Assembly: GCA_905221605.1 (NCBI GenBank)
Contig: CAJNDS010002002.1
Span: 308,001-372,000 of the forward strand
Reading direction: 5' to 3'
DNA length: 64,000 nucleotides
DNA from: Symbiodinium natans
Lineage: Eukaryota > Sar > Dinophyceae > Suessiales > Symbiodiniaceae
The translations under genes and the position numbers were made by a program. Of the stretch, positions 29,584-40,800 are shown piece by piece (the first letter of the stretch is position 1; each line of letters begins with the position of its first letter). Below the pieces are notes generated by a model that was given only the letters and a program-made list of their open reading frames with translations, made no database searches and was not told the DNA's origin.

Positions 29584-29668
29584 GTTTAGGGTCTAGGGTC
29601 TAGGGTCTAGGGTTTAGGGTTTAGGGTTTAGGGTTAGGGTTTAGGTTGGGGTTTAGGGTTTAGGGTTC
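29584..29668 (+). repeat. Interstitial telomere-like (TTTAGGG)n tract
   Basis: About eleven imperfect units of GTTTAGGG or GTCTAGGG, with one GTTAGGG and one GTTGGGG variant, are tandemly arranged. TTTAGGG is the telomere repeat of dinoflagellates and of plants. The tract ends in GGGTTCAGCCC, after which the sequence turns to CCCTGAACCATAAACC on the same strand. Confidence 0.85.
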
Positions 29669-29669
29669 A

Positions 29670-31200
29670 GCCCTGAACCATAAACCGGAGACCCTATGCC
29701 GCAGCATTTTTGCCCTACATCTGCAAGTGCTCCAGCAGAGGCCTGACGGCATTGGGGAGAAGGGGAGGGGGAGGAGTGGTTCGATGTTGCGCCTGGAGGC
29801 GTAGACCCAAACCCACAACCCTAAGTTGACAAACCTGTTGCGCTGCTGCACCTCTGCAAAGGCCGCCTTCTCGGCGGCTGCCAGGCCCCGGCCGCGGCCG
29901 GCTGCCATCTTCACCGTCCGACTCCTCAGTGTGGGTTTAGGGCACTGCAGTTTTTCTGGACCCCATAAGAAATCCAAAAAAGGGCAAAAAGGTTGCCTGC
30001 CCTCCCAAGAAGTTCCTGATCCCCCACATCCCTGTGGCCCCAGCGTTTCCCAGATACTATAATCTTACGCACGGGTTTGCGCAAAGCAGTGCTTTGCTGC
30101 AGGTTCCTAAAGTCTCGTGCAGGGATTGATGACGGCTGTGACGCCTCGGGCTCGAGCGAGGCAGTTCCCAAGTTCCAAAGCAATGCAGCGCAACGCACTC
30201 TTCATAATCCACACGTGTGGGTGAAAGCTTGAGTGTTGCTGGGCCAAAGAGCCTGGAAAACCATGCGTGGTTTTCGTGTGAACACGTGTTTCGCCTAAGC
30301 CAAATTTTACTCTACGCAAACTTGTGGAAACGACATTCAAAAAGTGGTTCTTCGCGGCGCGCGTTTTGCTTGGGAAATGCCGAGATGTAAACTGGTGTGC
30401 TACATTCGCGTCGTTTTCAGAGAGGTGCGGCTCTGGGTGCAGGCGGGTTTGTGGGCTGTCAAGGTGCCAGGTTTTCTGGCTGGCGCGACGTTTTCTGGAG
30501 GGCGTGGGTTCCTGTGGGTTCTAGGGCAATTGCAAAATTTTCGGATGTGCACTATGTATTGCGCTTCAAAGGCATGGGTTTCAGGTTCGTGGTTTTGGCT
30601 TGGGTAGGTTCAAACCCGGGATCCTTAACCCTAAAAAGGAGAATCCTAAACCCTCGCGGCCATTCGGAGCGGGCCCGATGTGGTTAAGTGGCAACGCACT
30701 GTTTTCCAGTGCTTCAACCTATCGAAGCATCAGGCTCCTTTGGAGGAACGTTCCACCCCCCCACATGTTTCAGCTGAGGACGGCGAGTCGGTGCGGCAAG
30801 GGCGGCCCTACAAGGCATCCCTGGCATGGCCTGCGTTGCCCGCTTTCCCGTGTTCACGCTTTCCCGTGTTCACGGCTCGTTGGTTACGAGACACCCCCCG
30901 GCTTAGCGTCGATATTCGGGGGGGGACTCCCAAAATGGAGAAAGAAACATCATCTTCTGGGTTTGGGGTGGGGGGTGTGGGGGGTGTGGGGGGGGGGGTG
31001 GGGGGAGAAATTAGAAGATCTCCAGTATTTACAGGGGGTGAAATATTAGAAGAAATTCTCAGAAGCATGCCATGTACATATGGTTTTCATGATGCGTTAG
31101 TTTTTTGCCAGTCAAGTAAGCAGGGGGTGCACACGGATGCTCAAAAGCTAAAGGCCACACCTTGAGACGTGAAGCACGGATATCCCATGCCAAAACAACT
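29670..31200. other. Intergenic stretch
   Basis: Contains degenerate CCCTAAA-type motifs (about 30625-30650) and a G/T-rich low-complexity stretch at 30960-31007 (repeated GGGGTGTGG). Open frames on both strands look like chance frames. No exon is supported. Confidence 0.35.
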
Positions 31201-31221
31201 TGTAAAGCGACGGGAGCACCT

Positions 31222-31741
31222 GAAAGGCTGGGGGAACTCTCAAGAATCACCGAGCTGCGTGGCTCGGGCCGCGAGTCCCCCCCCTGTAATCCTGGCTTTG
31301 CCTGGATGCCTTCCATTGCTTCGCGCCTGTACGCGGGGTACTTGTCTGGGTCCCTCGAATGGTCGGTCGCAGCCCATCAGGGCTTATCCATCCAGGCAGC
31401 AAAATATCGATAAAAGGCTGGGGGAACTCTCAAGAAACACCGACCTGCGCGCCTGGGGCCGCGAGTCCCCCCCCCCCCCCTTATCCTGGGTTTGTTTGGT
31501 AGGCCTTCCAGTGCTTCGCGACTTTCTGAGGTGTAGTCAGAGCTTATCCAAGCCCATCCAGGCCCCGAAAAATGGATAAAACGTTGAATGTCAAGAAACA
31601 CCGAGCTGCGCGCCTCGGCCCACAAGTCCCCCCCTCTGGTAGGCAGTGCTTCGAGGGGCTCCCCCGAAAATCGATAAAAGGCTGGGGGTACTCTCAAGAA
31701 ATACCGAGCTGCGTGCCTCGGGTCGCGAGTCCCCCACCCCT
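31222..31741 (+). repeat. Minisatellite with conserved CCGAG...CTCGG hairpin
   Basis: Four copies of an element starting AAAGGCTGGGGGAACTCTCA, then AGAAACACCGAGCTGCG, ending GCGAGTCCCCC, begin at about 31222, 31411, 31573 and 31672. Three share the palindromic core CCGAGCTGCGYGSCTCGG (5-bp stem); the second has CCGACCTGCGCGCCTGGG. Spacers of 20-120 bp between copies also share blocks such as TTCCA-TGCTTCGCG and TATCCA-CCAGGC. Confidence 0.75.
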
Positions 31742-34700
31742 ACTTCGGATGGGCATGCAACACACGGAGAGGTTTTCTGCTTCTGCAGTCAGTGGCTTTC
31801 ACACAACAAGGGTTTACGTCGGTGCGCCTGGCAATCGGACGGCAACACGGGTGGCCTTTGCCATGGGTATTAAGTCACCGAGACAGAAGCACCGGCCGTA
31901 CCCCAAGGCCGCAAAGGAGGTCTCTAGCAGGTCAAAGATCTGCAGCGACAGCCCTCAACGTTTCAGGAGTTCAGCTTTTCTGAGCTACAGTTGTGACCCT
32001 TGCAAGCATCCCCAACCCCCCCCCCCCCAAGGAGAGAGTACACCCCCCCAACCAAGACATTTGTGCTAGCCACCAGCATTCTCCCCGGGGCACTGGGATC
32101 TCGCTGATGCCAGGCCCTCCTCTCCAAATCGCACTCCTTCACACCCGAGCCGCGCGCTCGGGTGGTGCCGTCTTCTTTCGGTGGAGGGTCTTAGCACGTG
32201 GGTCCAGGTAATCAGACCCCAACTTTTACGAGCCGTCGCCTTCGGTAGCCTTCGTAGAGCGCTTCTGGCCTTGCAGTTGTTTGGGTGCACCTGAGGGCCG
32301 TGTGGCAACGCTGGTACCGCAAGCTGCGCCGGGCCGTGGACTGAGGGTTGCGTCAAGATGCTCGATTTGGGGCCCGCGGGGGCTGAAGGCATGTCAACGC
32401 GAGTATGATTTGATTTGCTGGCGCTCGTTTTGATCCAAGATCTCAGTGTGTAGTACAAACATGATTGCAGGCTAGATTGCTGAACCTGAAGAGCAGAATG
32501 ACGGGATACTCCTGCACAAGGAGTGATAGAGGCGATAGAGAATGAATTGCACTTGTGGGGATGAGGTTTATGGAAACGGGATCGGGCTTGTGCTTGGAGG
32601 TAGTGTGCATGTAGTGCAGCGTATGCTGCCGCATGAACTATTCAGTTCCAGATGACACGCCGTTTTCTGTTCAGAAAGCCTCCATCAACAACAAAGCCCC
32701 AAGTACCAGCCAAAATTTCCTTCGTCGCGACCATCGCCAGAAACAGGTTTTACCCTACACAGATCTTTGTAATACATCAGAAGGCCGTGTGAACATCCCA
32801 GAAAGCCACATACTGCAAGATCCTGAGCATGAAATGCATGAACAAGGACAAACACAAAATCCCAAATACACGCACCAAAGCCAAGCACAAGAAAAGGCGC
32901 AAAAATCGCAACATCATCAAATGCAGCACCAGGACATCACAACAGACACGCGCAGATTCTTGACAAAGGGGCCTGTGCTGTGTGACCATGCCTCACAACT
33001 CAATCTTGTGTCTCTTATGTAAAACAGAGCCGCAGGCGCAGATGCGCGCCAAAAGAAGCCCTCATAACGTATCCTTAGCTGCTAGAGAGACTGCACCAAA
33101 GCCCCTGAAGCCCCTTGAACCTCAACCTAGATCCGAATCCTTGCGCCTGAACTGGGGGGCCCCAAGCCTCCAAGGCCAAAGAGATCGCAGCGGTGGACAA
33201 GGCCTAGCGCTGAAATCTGATGGTTCCATACTGACATCTTGCTAGAAAAGCAGGTGTTCAGGTCCGAATCCTTAAAACGCCCTAAACTCTTAAAGCCCTT
33301 AAACCCCTTAAAACTTAAGACCTCCTTTAAAGCCACCTGCAAACCGTAAAAAATCAACAACGCCATTCACGCACCAAAACTCCCTTGAAACCCTAGCTAA
33401 GATCACTTAAAACAACAAAAAACCCAAGCGGGTAGGTTAAGTCGTATCTTCTTGTGCAAAGTCGTATCTCGGGCGCGTGCGCACAGATTGGTCAGAACCC
33501 ACTTGCGCCCCCAAGCAGAAATCTCATTCACGCTGACAAACATGTGCTCCCCTCCTAGGCGTGCGGTGACAAGTGCGTATTTTGCATGTGTGTCGAGAAC
33601 ATGCGCGTGCGGCGCGTGCACATTGGGGGAAAGGCTTCAACATATGTCTCTGTGATGCGACTTTGCGCGTGGTGATGTGACTTCGCAGCCGCGTGTCACT
33701 GGGGAGATGTGACTTCACACCCAAAGATGGGCCCCTTGTAACACACCACAACCACTAGCCCCTAAGCGCACGAAAACCCTTGAGAGGACGTGAAGCGCAG
33801 CCGCCAGTCCGAGATCAAACATGGCCGCGTTGCTTCTCGGATGTGTTTTTTTTTTGGGACCCTTGCCAGCGGTAGATACAGTAGCAGAGACCGACTTCCC
33901 AGAGCCTTTAGTTTCAGACCTGTGTTTTGTCGTAGGCCGCTAGCTCAAGCAAATCCCCCCAAGGCCATGCTGGCGACGATGGACTACATCGCCCCGCCCT
34001 AAGACCGTCCATCCAATCGCAAACATGCTGATTGGACTCCTCGGAGAATCCTTCGGTAACCTTCATAAGACCAAAGCTCTGAAGCTGGCTACCCTACAGC
34101 TTACACCAGCCACCAAACGTATAGGATCAGCAAGCTCGTGGGCTGCCGACGCTGCTCGCTACCTGGCGAAATTTGAGACATTCAAAGCCGCAAACCCTTG
34201 CAACTGTCATCAGCCGTAAACCCTGAACCCCCCGAAACCCCAAAGAAGCCCGAACCGGGAAAGCCAAGAGCTCCTCCATCAACTTGGTCCTTTATCACCG
34301 GCCGGTTGAAAACGTTGCCTCTTCAAAGCTGCATCTCTAAGCACCAACACTAAACCCCAAAATCAGTAGGGCTCATGATATTCATCAGTCTTTGAAGCAC
34401 ACGTTCGCCTTTTGCATATATATATATATACACCCTATACCCAGAAGTCGCGCAGGGCAACGCGCGGGGCAACTGGAAAAAGCAGGCGCACGCTCGGGAC
34501 AGACAGAGTGGGTTTGATGGATCCCCCCTAGCCTAAACCCTACAGACGAAATAGAAGCGCACAAGCTCCTCTTGATTTTTTAAGGTTGCGATCCTTTCTA
34601 AAGCTAACTTATTGGTCCTTCCTTGGGAATGGGGGGACTAGGTACCTTGTAGGCCCCCTAGAAATACCCTTTAAGACTCTAAGGGATCAAGAAGGGTACC

Positions 34701-35060
34701 TTATACCTGCTGTTGGGTCGACGGGGGTTTTGCGGGGGTTTAAAGTGTTGTTGAGCTTCCGGTTCCCTTTCCTGAAGTTGACTGACGAAGGTGCTGGGCT
34801 CACAAACACCCCCCTCCTCGCAGGGCCCTTTCGTCGATCCCGTTTAGAGTTGTGCCATGCAGAAGACTCTCAAACCCCAATGCTTCCGATGCTTGCACCT
34901 GCGCAGGTTGTGAGCTCGCAGCCGGCACCAGGAACCAAATCCAGTACCTCCTGGCCTGCCGCCCGCGTCGGGATCGTGGTGGCCACACTTCTCTCAGGGT
35001 CCGCGCGCGCCGTCAAGAAGGCACGCAAGGTGCCAGGCTTATGATGGTCTTGCAACAGTA
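31742..35060. other. Long stretch with no supported gene
   Basis: Contains dispersed degenerate CCTTAAA/CCCTAAA motifs (33270-33400, 34530), short repeats of GATGTGACTTCGC at about 33656-33720 and a short (AT)n at 34417-34432. Frames of 60-165 residues on both strands (for example 32633-33022 plus, Gln/His-rich) show no motif. A plus-strand frame at 34586-35044 is intact at 152 residues but I cannot support a function. Confidence 0.35.
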
Positions 35061-35085
35061 GCATTGTATCCTGTTGTTGAGGACT

Positions 35086-36111
35086 GCAAGCAATGCCTGC
35101 AAGGTTCCATGCAAGGATGCAGTCTCAGAGTATGCTTGCCAGAAGAATGTTTACGCAGACTTGGAGTTTGTCAATGACGTTGGCTACCTTCCAGATGGAA
35201 CCTCGCCAAATACGGTGAACCGTCCGGAGTCCAGCGCTGCGGACCGTCGCATTGCTGGATTTCCGTTGCCCCGAACAAGCTTCGTGAATTCGGTCCCATT
35301 GAACGGTTCCACTGCTCGCGCCACCATGCCGGCTCCAACACACCCTCCACCAGCTGCGCCAGCTGGACCAGCGTTTGTGGGTTCCAGTGCTCGCGCCACC
35401 ATGCCGGCTCCAACACACCCTCCACCAGCTGCGCCAGCTGGACCAGCGTTTGTGGGTTCCAGTGCTCGCGCCACCATGCCGGCTCCAACACACCCTCCAC
35501 CAGCTGCGCCAGCTGGACCAGCGTTTGTGGGTTCCAGTGCTCGCGCCACCATGCCGGCTCCAACACACCCTCCACCAGCTGCGCCAGCTGGACCAGCGTT
35601 TGTGGGTTCCAGTGCTCGCACCACCATGCCGGCTCCAACACACCCTCCACCAGCTGCGCCAGCTGGACCCGCGTTTGTGGGTTCCAGTGCTCGCGCCACC
35701 ATGCCGGCTCCAACACACCCTCCACCAGCTGCGCCAGCTGGACCAGCGTTTGTGGGTTCCAGTGCTCGCGCCACCATGCCGGCTCCAACACACCCTCCAC
35801 CAGCTGCGCCAGCTGGACCAGCGTTTGTGGGTTCCAGTGCTCGCGCCACCATGCCGGCTCCAACACACCCTCCACCAGCTGCGCCAGCTGGACCAGCGTT
35901 TGTGGGTTCCAGTGCTCGCGCCGCCATGCCGGCTCCAACACACCCTCCACCAGCTGCGCCAGCTGGACCCACCATTGCCACGCATGGAAGGTCCGAGTAC
36001 AGCTTCCAGAAGGATCTCTGCGCTGGGTTTGAGTTCACGCCTTCTTCGGCTTGCAGAAGGACGCCCGCCCTGTCATCCCTGTTCAGGGTGCTGCAAGATG
36101 GTCTGAAATAG
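35086..36111 (+). CDS. Pro/Ala-rich protein with nine 25-residue tandem repeats
   Basis: A plus-strand frame runs to a TAG at 36111. The frame opens at a TTG, not an ATG, so a 5' exon is expected. The first part reads SEYACQKNVYADLEFVNDVG then YLPDGTSPNTVNRPE. Then come nine copies of a 75-bp unit (ATGCCGGCTCCAACA occurs at 35326 and every 75 bases to 35926), translating to GSSARATMPAPTHPPPAAPA then GPAFV. Copies differ at only a few bases (T for A at the fifth and A for T at the ninth). After the array, SEYSFQKDLCAGFEFTPSS repeats the pattern of the N-terminal flank (S-E-Y-x-x-Q-K-x-x-x-A-x-x-E-F). The repeat resembles disordered, possibly structural or cell-wall-type sequence. Because 75 is divisible by three, all six frames stay open. 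Confidence 0.55.
   Translation, partial: ASNACKVPCKDAVSEYACQKNVYADLEFVNDVGYLPDGTSPNTVNRPESSAADRRIAGFPLPRTSFVNSVPLNGSTARATMPAPTHPPPAAPAGPAFVGSSARATMPAPTHPPPAAPAGPAFVGSSARATMPAPTHPPPAAPAGPAFVGSSARATMPAPTHPPPAAPAGPAFVGSSARTTMPAPTHPPPAAPAGPAFVGSSARATMPAPTHPPPAAPAGPAFVGSSARATMPAPTHPPPAAPAGPAFVGSSARATMPAPTHPPPAAPAGPAFVGSSARAAMPAPTHPPPAAPAGPTIATHGRSEYSFQKDLCAGFEFTPSSACRRTPALSSLFRVLQDGLK
35326..35990 (+). repeat. 75-bp tandem repeat, nine units
   Basis: Period exactly 75 bp; units nearly identical. Variants: GCACCACC in the fifth unit, GCCGCCATG in the ninth, and GGACCC instead of GGACCA at the ends of units five and nine. Confidence 0.97.
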
Positions 36112-36215
36112 AGTCTGGCTTCTGTGTGGGATCGCCTGCAGTTGCTTTCAGCACGAACTCTGAATCACCGAAGCCGTCCCCGGAAGCCGTCCCGTAGAGG
36201 TCCGCGCCTGTCTGT

Positions 36216-36420
36216 AGGATGCCTATGCCGACCTGGACTACAGCAACTGGGATGCCTTGGTTACGCTCCGCCCAATCGTGAGTAGGCTTTCTAGAGGAGT
36301 GCCTGAATGCACAAGCTCGCAAGAGATTGAGGCAACGACGCGGGCTACCTGCCTGATGGAACGCTGTTTCAACTGCGCCGGCGATGCCGTCCATGCAGAG
36401 ACCGTTCAGCCTGATCGTCT
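36216..36420 (+). pseudogene. Diverged copy of the YADLEF/GYLPDGT segment
   Basis: Two short frames repeat the N-terminal block of the repeat protein. At about 36217-36285: DAYADLDYSNWDALVTLRP (compare NVYADLEF). At about 36333-36417: GNDAGYLPDGTLFQLRRRC then a stop (compare VNDVGYLPDGTSPNT). They are in different frames, separated by about 50 bases that begin with GTGAGT and end with TTGAG, so they could be spliced exons or a frameshifted duplicate. Confidence 0.4.
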
Positions 36421-37735
36421 CTCGTCAGAGAGCTGTGTATAAGAACAAAGAGTTGAAACGTAAGAATGAGAACTGCTTAACGTCAATCATTCATAATGCA
36501 GCGATGTGGGTGGGTTGACAGGACCCTTCCATCTGAGCTGATGGGGTCATGGTAGCGTTTTGGGGCTTGGAGAAACAACCTCAGCCCTCGTTTGGCACTA
36601 CGACTTAGACGACATGCCGAGCTTGGTAACTTGCAGGCAAGTGATCACCACCTTCACGGAGATGTTCGAGGCCCTCATCGAGTGAACATGTTTGAGTGCG
36701 TGCTGCCCCGAAGACCTGCGCCTTTCAACAGGGGGTGCGAGCACACATCCCAGTATCCATACCGATGTCGACTTACAGGCATGGCCCACACCACTCAAAA
36801 CCCTGCGAGAGCAGCATATTGAAGACTTGCGGCTCGCTCTCGATTTCGCTCTCTCACTCTCTAGCGACTCTCTAGCCTCCGGGTTTGGCCGAGGGTTTTT
36901 GTGTAGGGCCCTGCTTGGGAGCGGACTTGAACGACTCGCAAACCCGCAAGGACACGACTTGCCGAAGCAGCTGCGCTCCATCCCGCAACTCGCCTCGGAG
37001 ACAGTGCGGAGCTTGACAGGCAAAGGGGCTGCAACCGGTAGGGCATTGCCAATATGGTTGCCAACATTACTCGCGTGTTGAGGAGCGTCGTATCACTCCA
37101 TGAGAGCATCGTATCTCACTTCAGCCTTCAAAGTTCTCTGATGCTCCGCGCCCCCAAAAGGCCAAAGCTTGGCCAAAAGCCGTGCAGCTAGACCGAAGCA
37201 GAGCATTTGTTGAGAGCGTGTGAGTTCGGCTTTGTACACTGCAACCCCGCGGCTTGGGATAAGGCTTTTGGAGGATCTTGTGTTTCGGAGTCCCAGACAT
37301 TGCGGCTGTTTTAGCTGCCATGCCTTTTGAGAGATGCCGGTGGTCGCCCCCGATAGCGCCTCTAGGCCTCTAGGCTTGGCGTAGGGCCGAGATCATCCGG
37401 AAGGCTCGAGAGAAAAGAGAAAACTGCTAAGGTCAAGTGGCGATACTCAAGCTCTGAGCGCCGGCCTTGAAGTGCGCCTGGCAGCTGAATGCAGGGCAAG
37501 AAAATGCTTTGTGCAAATTTTATGCCGGGGTTGCCGAAAGTGAAGACGACGAAATGTGAAATGCATCCCCCATGTCAGCTCTTCAAAATGATATCCAATC
37601 CTATTCGCCCTGAGTGGTTAGGTGGGACAGATCAGAAAAGGGGTTCTGATACTCCACGCAACCCCTAAGCCCTTTCCTCCCCCTTCACCCTAAAGCGCAT
37701 CGTTGGCATCGGCTCGAGTGTATGTTGCGGAACAA
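36421..37735. other. Stretch without a supported gene
   Basis: Frames at 36692-37081 (plus) and 36598-37023 (minus) overlap each other and lack motifs. A run of Ser/Leu codons (ALDFALSLSSDSLASGFGRG) reflects a CTCTCT-rich tract. Nothing else can be supported. Confidence 0.35.
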
Positions 37736-37738
37736 ACA

Positions 37739-37862
37739 CGGATTCAGAAACTACCCCCGATTCAGAAATTACGATTCAGAAACTACTTGGTCCGGTTCAG
37801 AACGTGCGGTTCAGCAACTATTCTCTCGGATTCAGAAACTATTTCGAACCGATTCAGAAACT
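37739..37862 (+). repeat. GATTCAGAAACTA minisatellite, left flank of C-rich satellite
   Basis: About seven copies of GATTCAGAAACTA or variants (GGTTCAGAACGTG, GGTTCAGCAACTA), spaced 14-23 bp apart, immediately left of the satellite array. The reverse complement (TAGTTTCTGAATC) is the unit of the minisatellite on the right side of the array. Confidence 0.85.
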
Positions 37863-37879
37863 GTTTGCTCAGATTATTT

Positions 37880-40800
37880 CTAAATCCCCCCCCCCCCCTC
37901 ATTTATACCCACACTTCGACGTTCAACTCTACTCTCAATTATGTTAAATCTCACTCCCCCCCTCATTTGTACTCACACCTCTCAACTATGTTAAATCTCA
38001 CCCCCATTCATTTGTACTCGCACCTCGACTTTCAACTCTTCTCTCAGAGTTATTTTGAAATCCCACCCCCCCCTCATTTGTACTCAGACTTCAACATTCA
38101 ACTCTACTGTCAAATATATTAAATCTCACCCCCCCTCATTTCTCCTCTCACCTCACTCATTTCTCCGCGCACTTCGAGTTTCAATTCTTCTCTCCGGTTT
38201 ATTTTAAATCACACCCCCCCTCATTTGTTCCCACACCTCGACCTTCAACTCTTCTCTCAGAGATATTTCTAAATCCCACCCCCCCTCATTTGTACTCACA
38301 CTTCGACATTCAACTCTACTCTCAATTATGTTAAATCTCACCCCCACTCATTTGTACTCACACCTCGACTTTCAACTCTTCTCTCAGATCTACTCTCAAC
38401 TATCCTCAATCTCACCCCCGTCATTTCTCCTCTCACCTCACTCATTTCTCCACACTTCGAGTTTCAATTCTTCTCTCCGGATTTGTTCAAATCACACCCC
38501 CCTCATTTGTTCCCACCCCTTCGACTTTCAACTCTTCTCTCAGAGATATTTCTAAATCCCACCCCCTCTCATTTGTACTCACACTTCGACATTCAACTCT
38601 ACTCTCAATTATATTAAATCTCACCCCCCTCATTTCACCTCTCACCTCATTCATTTCTCCCCACACTTCGAGTTTCAATTCTTCTCTGCGGGTTATTTTC
38701 AATCACACCCCCTTCATTTGTCCTCACACCTCTCATTTGTACTCACACCTCTACTTTCAACTCTTCTGTCAGAGATAGGTATTTCTAAATCCCACCCCGC
38801 CTCATTTGTACTCACACTTCGATATTCAATTCTACTCTCAATTATATTAAATCTCACCCCCCTCATTTCTCCTCTCACCTCACTCATTTCTCCCCACGCT
38901 TCGAGTTTCAGTTCTTTTCTGCGGATTATTTTAAATCACACCTCCCTCATTTGTCCTCACACCTCGTCCTTCAACTCTTCTCTCAGAGATATTTCTAAAT
39001 CCCACCCCCCCTCATTTGTACTCACACTTCGACATTCAACTCTACTCTCAATTATGTTAAATCTCACCCCCCCTCATTTCTCCTCTCACCTCACTCATTT
39101 CTCCCCACACTTCGAGTTTCAATTCTTTTCTGCGGACTTTTTTAAATCACACCTCCCTCATGTGTCCTCATACCTCGACCTTCAACTCTTCTCTCAGAGA
39201 TATTTGAAAAAACCCACCCCCCCTCATGTGTACTCACACTTCGACTTTCAACTCTACTCTCAATTATAATAAATCTCACCCCCCTCATTTCTCTTCTCAC
39301 CTCACTCATTTCTCCCCACACTTCGAGCTCTCCGGATTATTTTACATCACACCTCCCTCATTTGTCCTCACACCTCGACCTTCAACTCTTCTCTCAGAGA
39401 TATTTCTAAATCCCACCCCCCCTCATTTGTACTCACACTTCGACATTCAACTCTACTCTCAATTATGTATAATCTCACCCCCACTCATTTGTACTCACAC
39501 CTCGACTTTCAACTCTTCTCTCAGTGATATTTTTAAATCCCACCCCCCCTCACTTGTACTCACACTTCGACATTCAACTCTACTCTGAATTATGTTAAAT
39601 CTCACCCGCCTCACAGTTCTCCTCTCACCTCACTCATTTCTCGCCACACTTCGAGTTTCTATTCTTCTCTCTGGATTATCTTAAATCACACCACCCTCAT
39701 TTGTGCACAGACTTCGACTTTCAATTCTTCTCTCGCAGATGTTTTTTAAATCCCACCCCCCCTCATGTGTACTCACACTTCGACATTCAACTCTACTCTG
39801 AATTATGTTAAATCTCACCCCCCTCATTTCTCCTCTCACCTCACTCATTTCTCCACACTTCAAGTTTCAATTCTTCTCTCCGGTTTATTTTAAATCACAC
39901 CCGCCTCATTTGTCCTCACACCTCGACCTTCAACTCTTCTCTCAGAGATATTTCTAAATCCCACCCCCCCTCATTTGTACTTACACTTCGACATTCAACT
40001 CTACTCTCAATTATGTTAAATCTCACCCCCACTCATTTGTACTCACACCTCGACTTTCAACTCTTCTCTCAGAGATATTTCAAAATCCCACCCCCCCTCA
40101 CTTGTACTCACACTTCGACATTCAACTCTACTCTCAATTATGTTAAATCTCACCCGCCTCATTTCTCCTCTCACCTCACTCATTTCTCCCCACACTTCGA
40201 GTTTCAATTCTTCTCTCCGGTTTATTTTAAATCACACCTCCCTCATTTGTCCTCATACCTCGACCTTCAACTCTTCTCTCAGAGATATTTGAAAAAATCC
40301 CACCCCCCCCCTCATGTGTACTCACACTTCGACATTCAACTCTACTCTCAATTATATAAAATCTCACTCCACTCATTTGTACTCACACCTCGACTTTCAA
40401 CTCTTCTCTCAGAGATATTTCTAAATCCCACCCCCCCTCATTTGTACTCACACTTCGACATTCAACTCTACTCTCAATTATATTAAATCTCACCCCCCCC
40501 CCTCATTTGTACTCACACCTCTCAACTATATTAAATCTCACCCCCACTCATTTTTACTCACACCTCGACTTTCAACTCTTCTCTCAGAGATATTTTGAAA
40601 TCCTGCTCCCCCTCATTTGTACTCAGACTTCAACATTCAACTCTACTCTCAATTATGTTAAATCTCACCCCCCTCATTTCTCCTCTCACCTCACTCATTT
40701 CTCCCCACGCTTCGAGTTTCAGTTCTTTTCTGCGGATTATTTTAAATCACACCTCCCTCATTTGTCCTCACACCTCGACCTTCAACTCTTCTCTCAGACA

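Noticed and set aside
30600-31165. Plus-strand frames of 149 and 161 residues
   Set aside because: They owe their length to G/T-rich low-complexity sequence and overlap one another without any motif.
35125-36038. Long minus-strand and second plus-strand frames over the 75-bp repeat
   Set aside because: A 75-bp unit leaves all frames open; only the plus frame with SEY-x-x-QK flanks is conserved on both sides.
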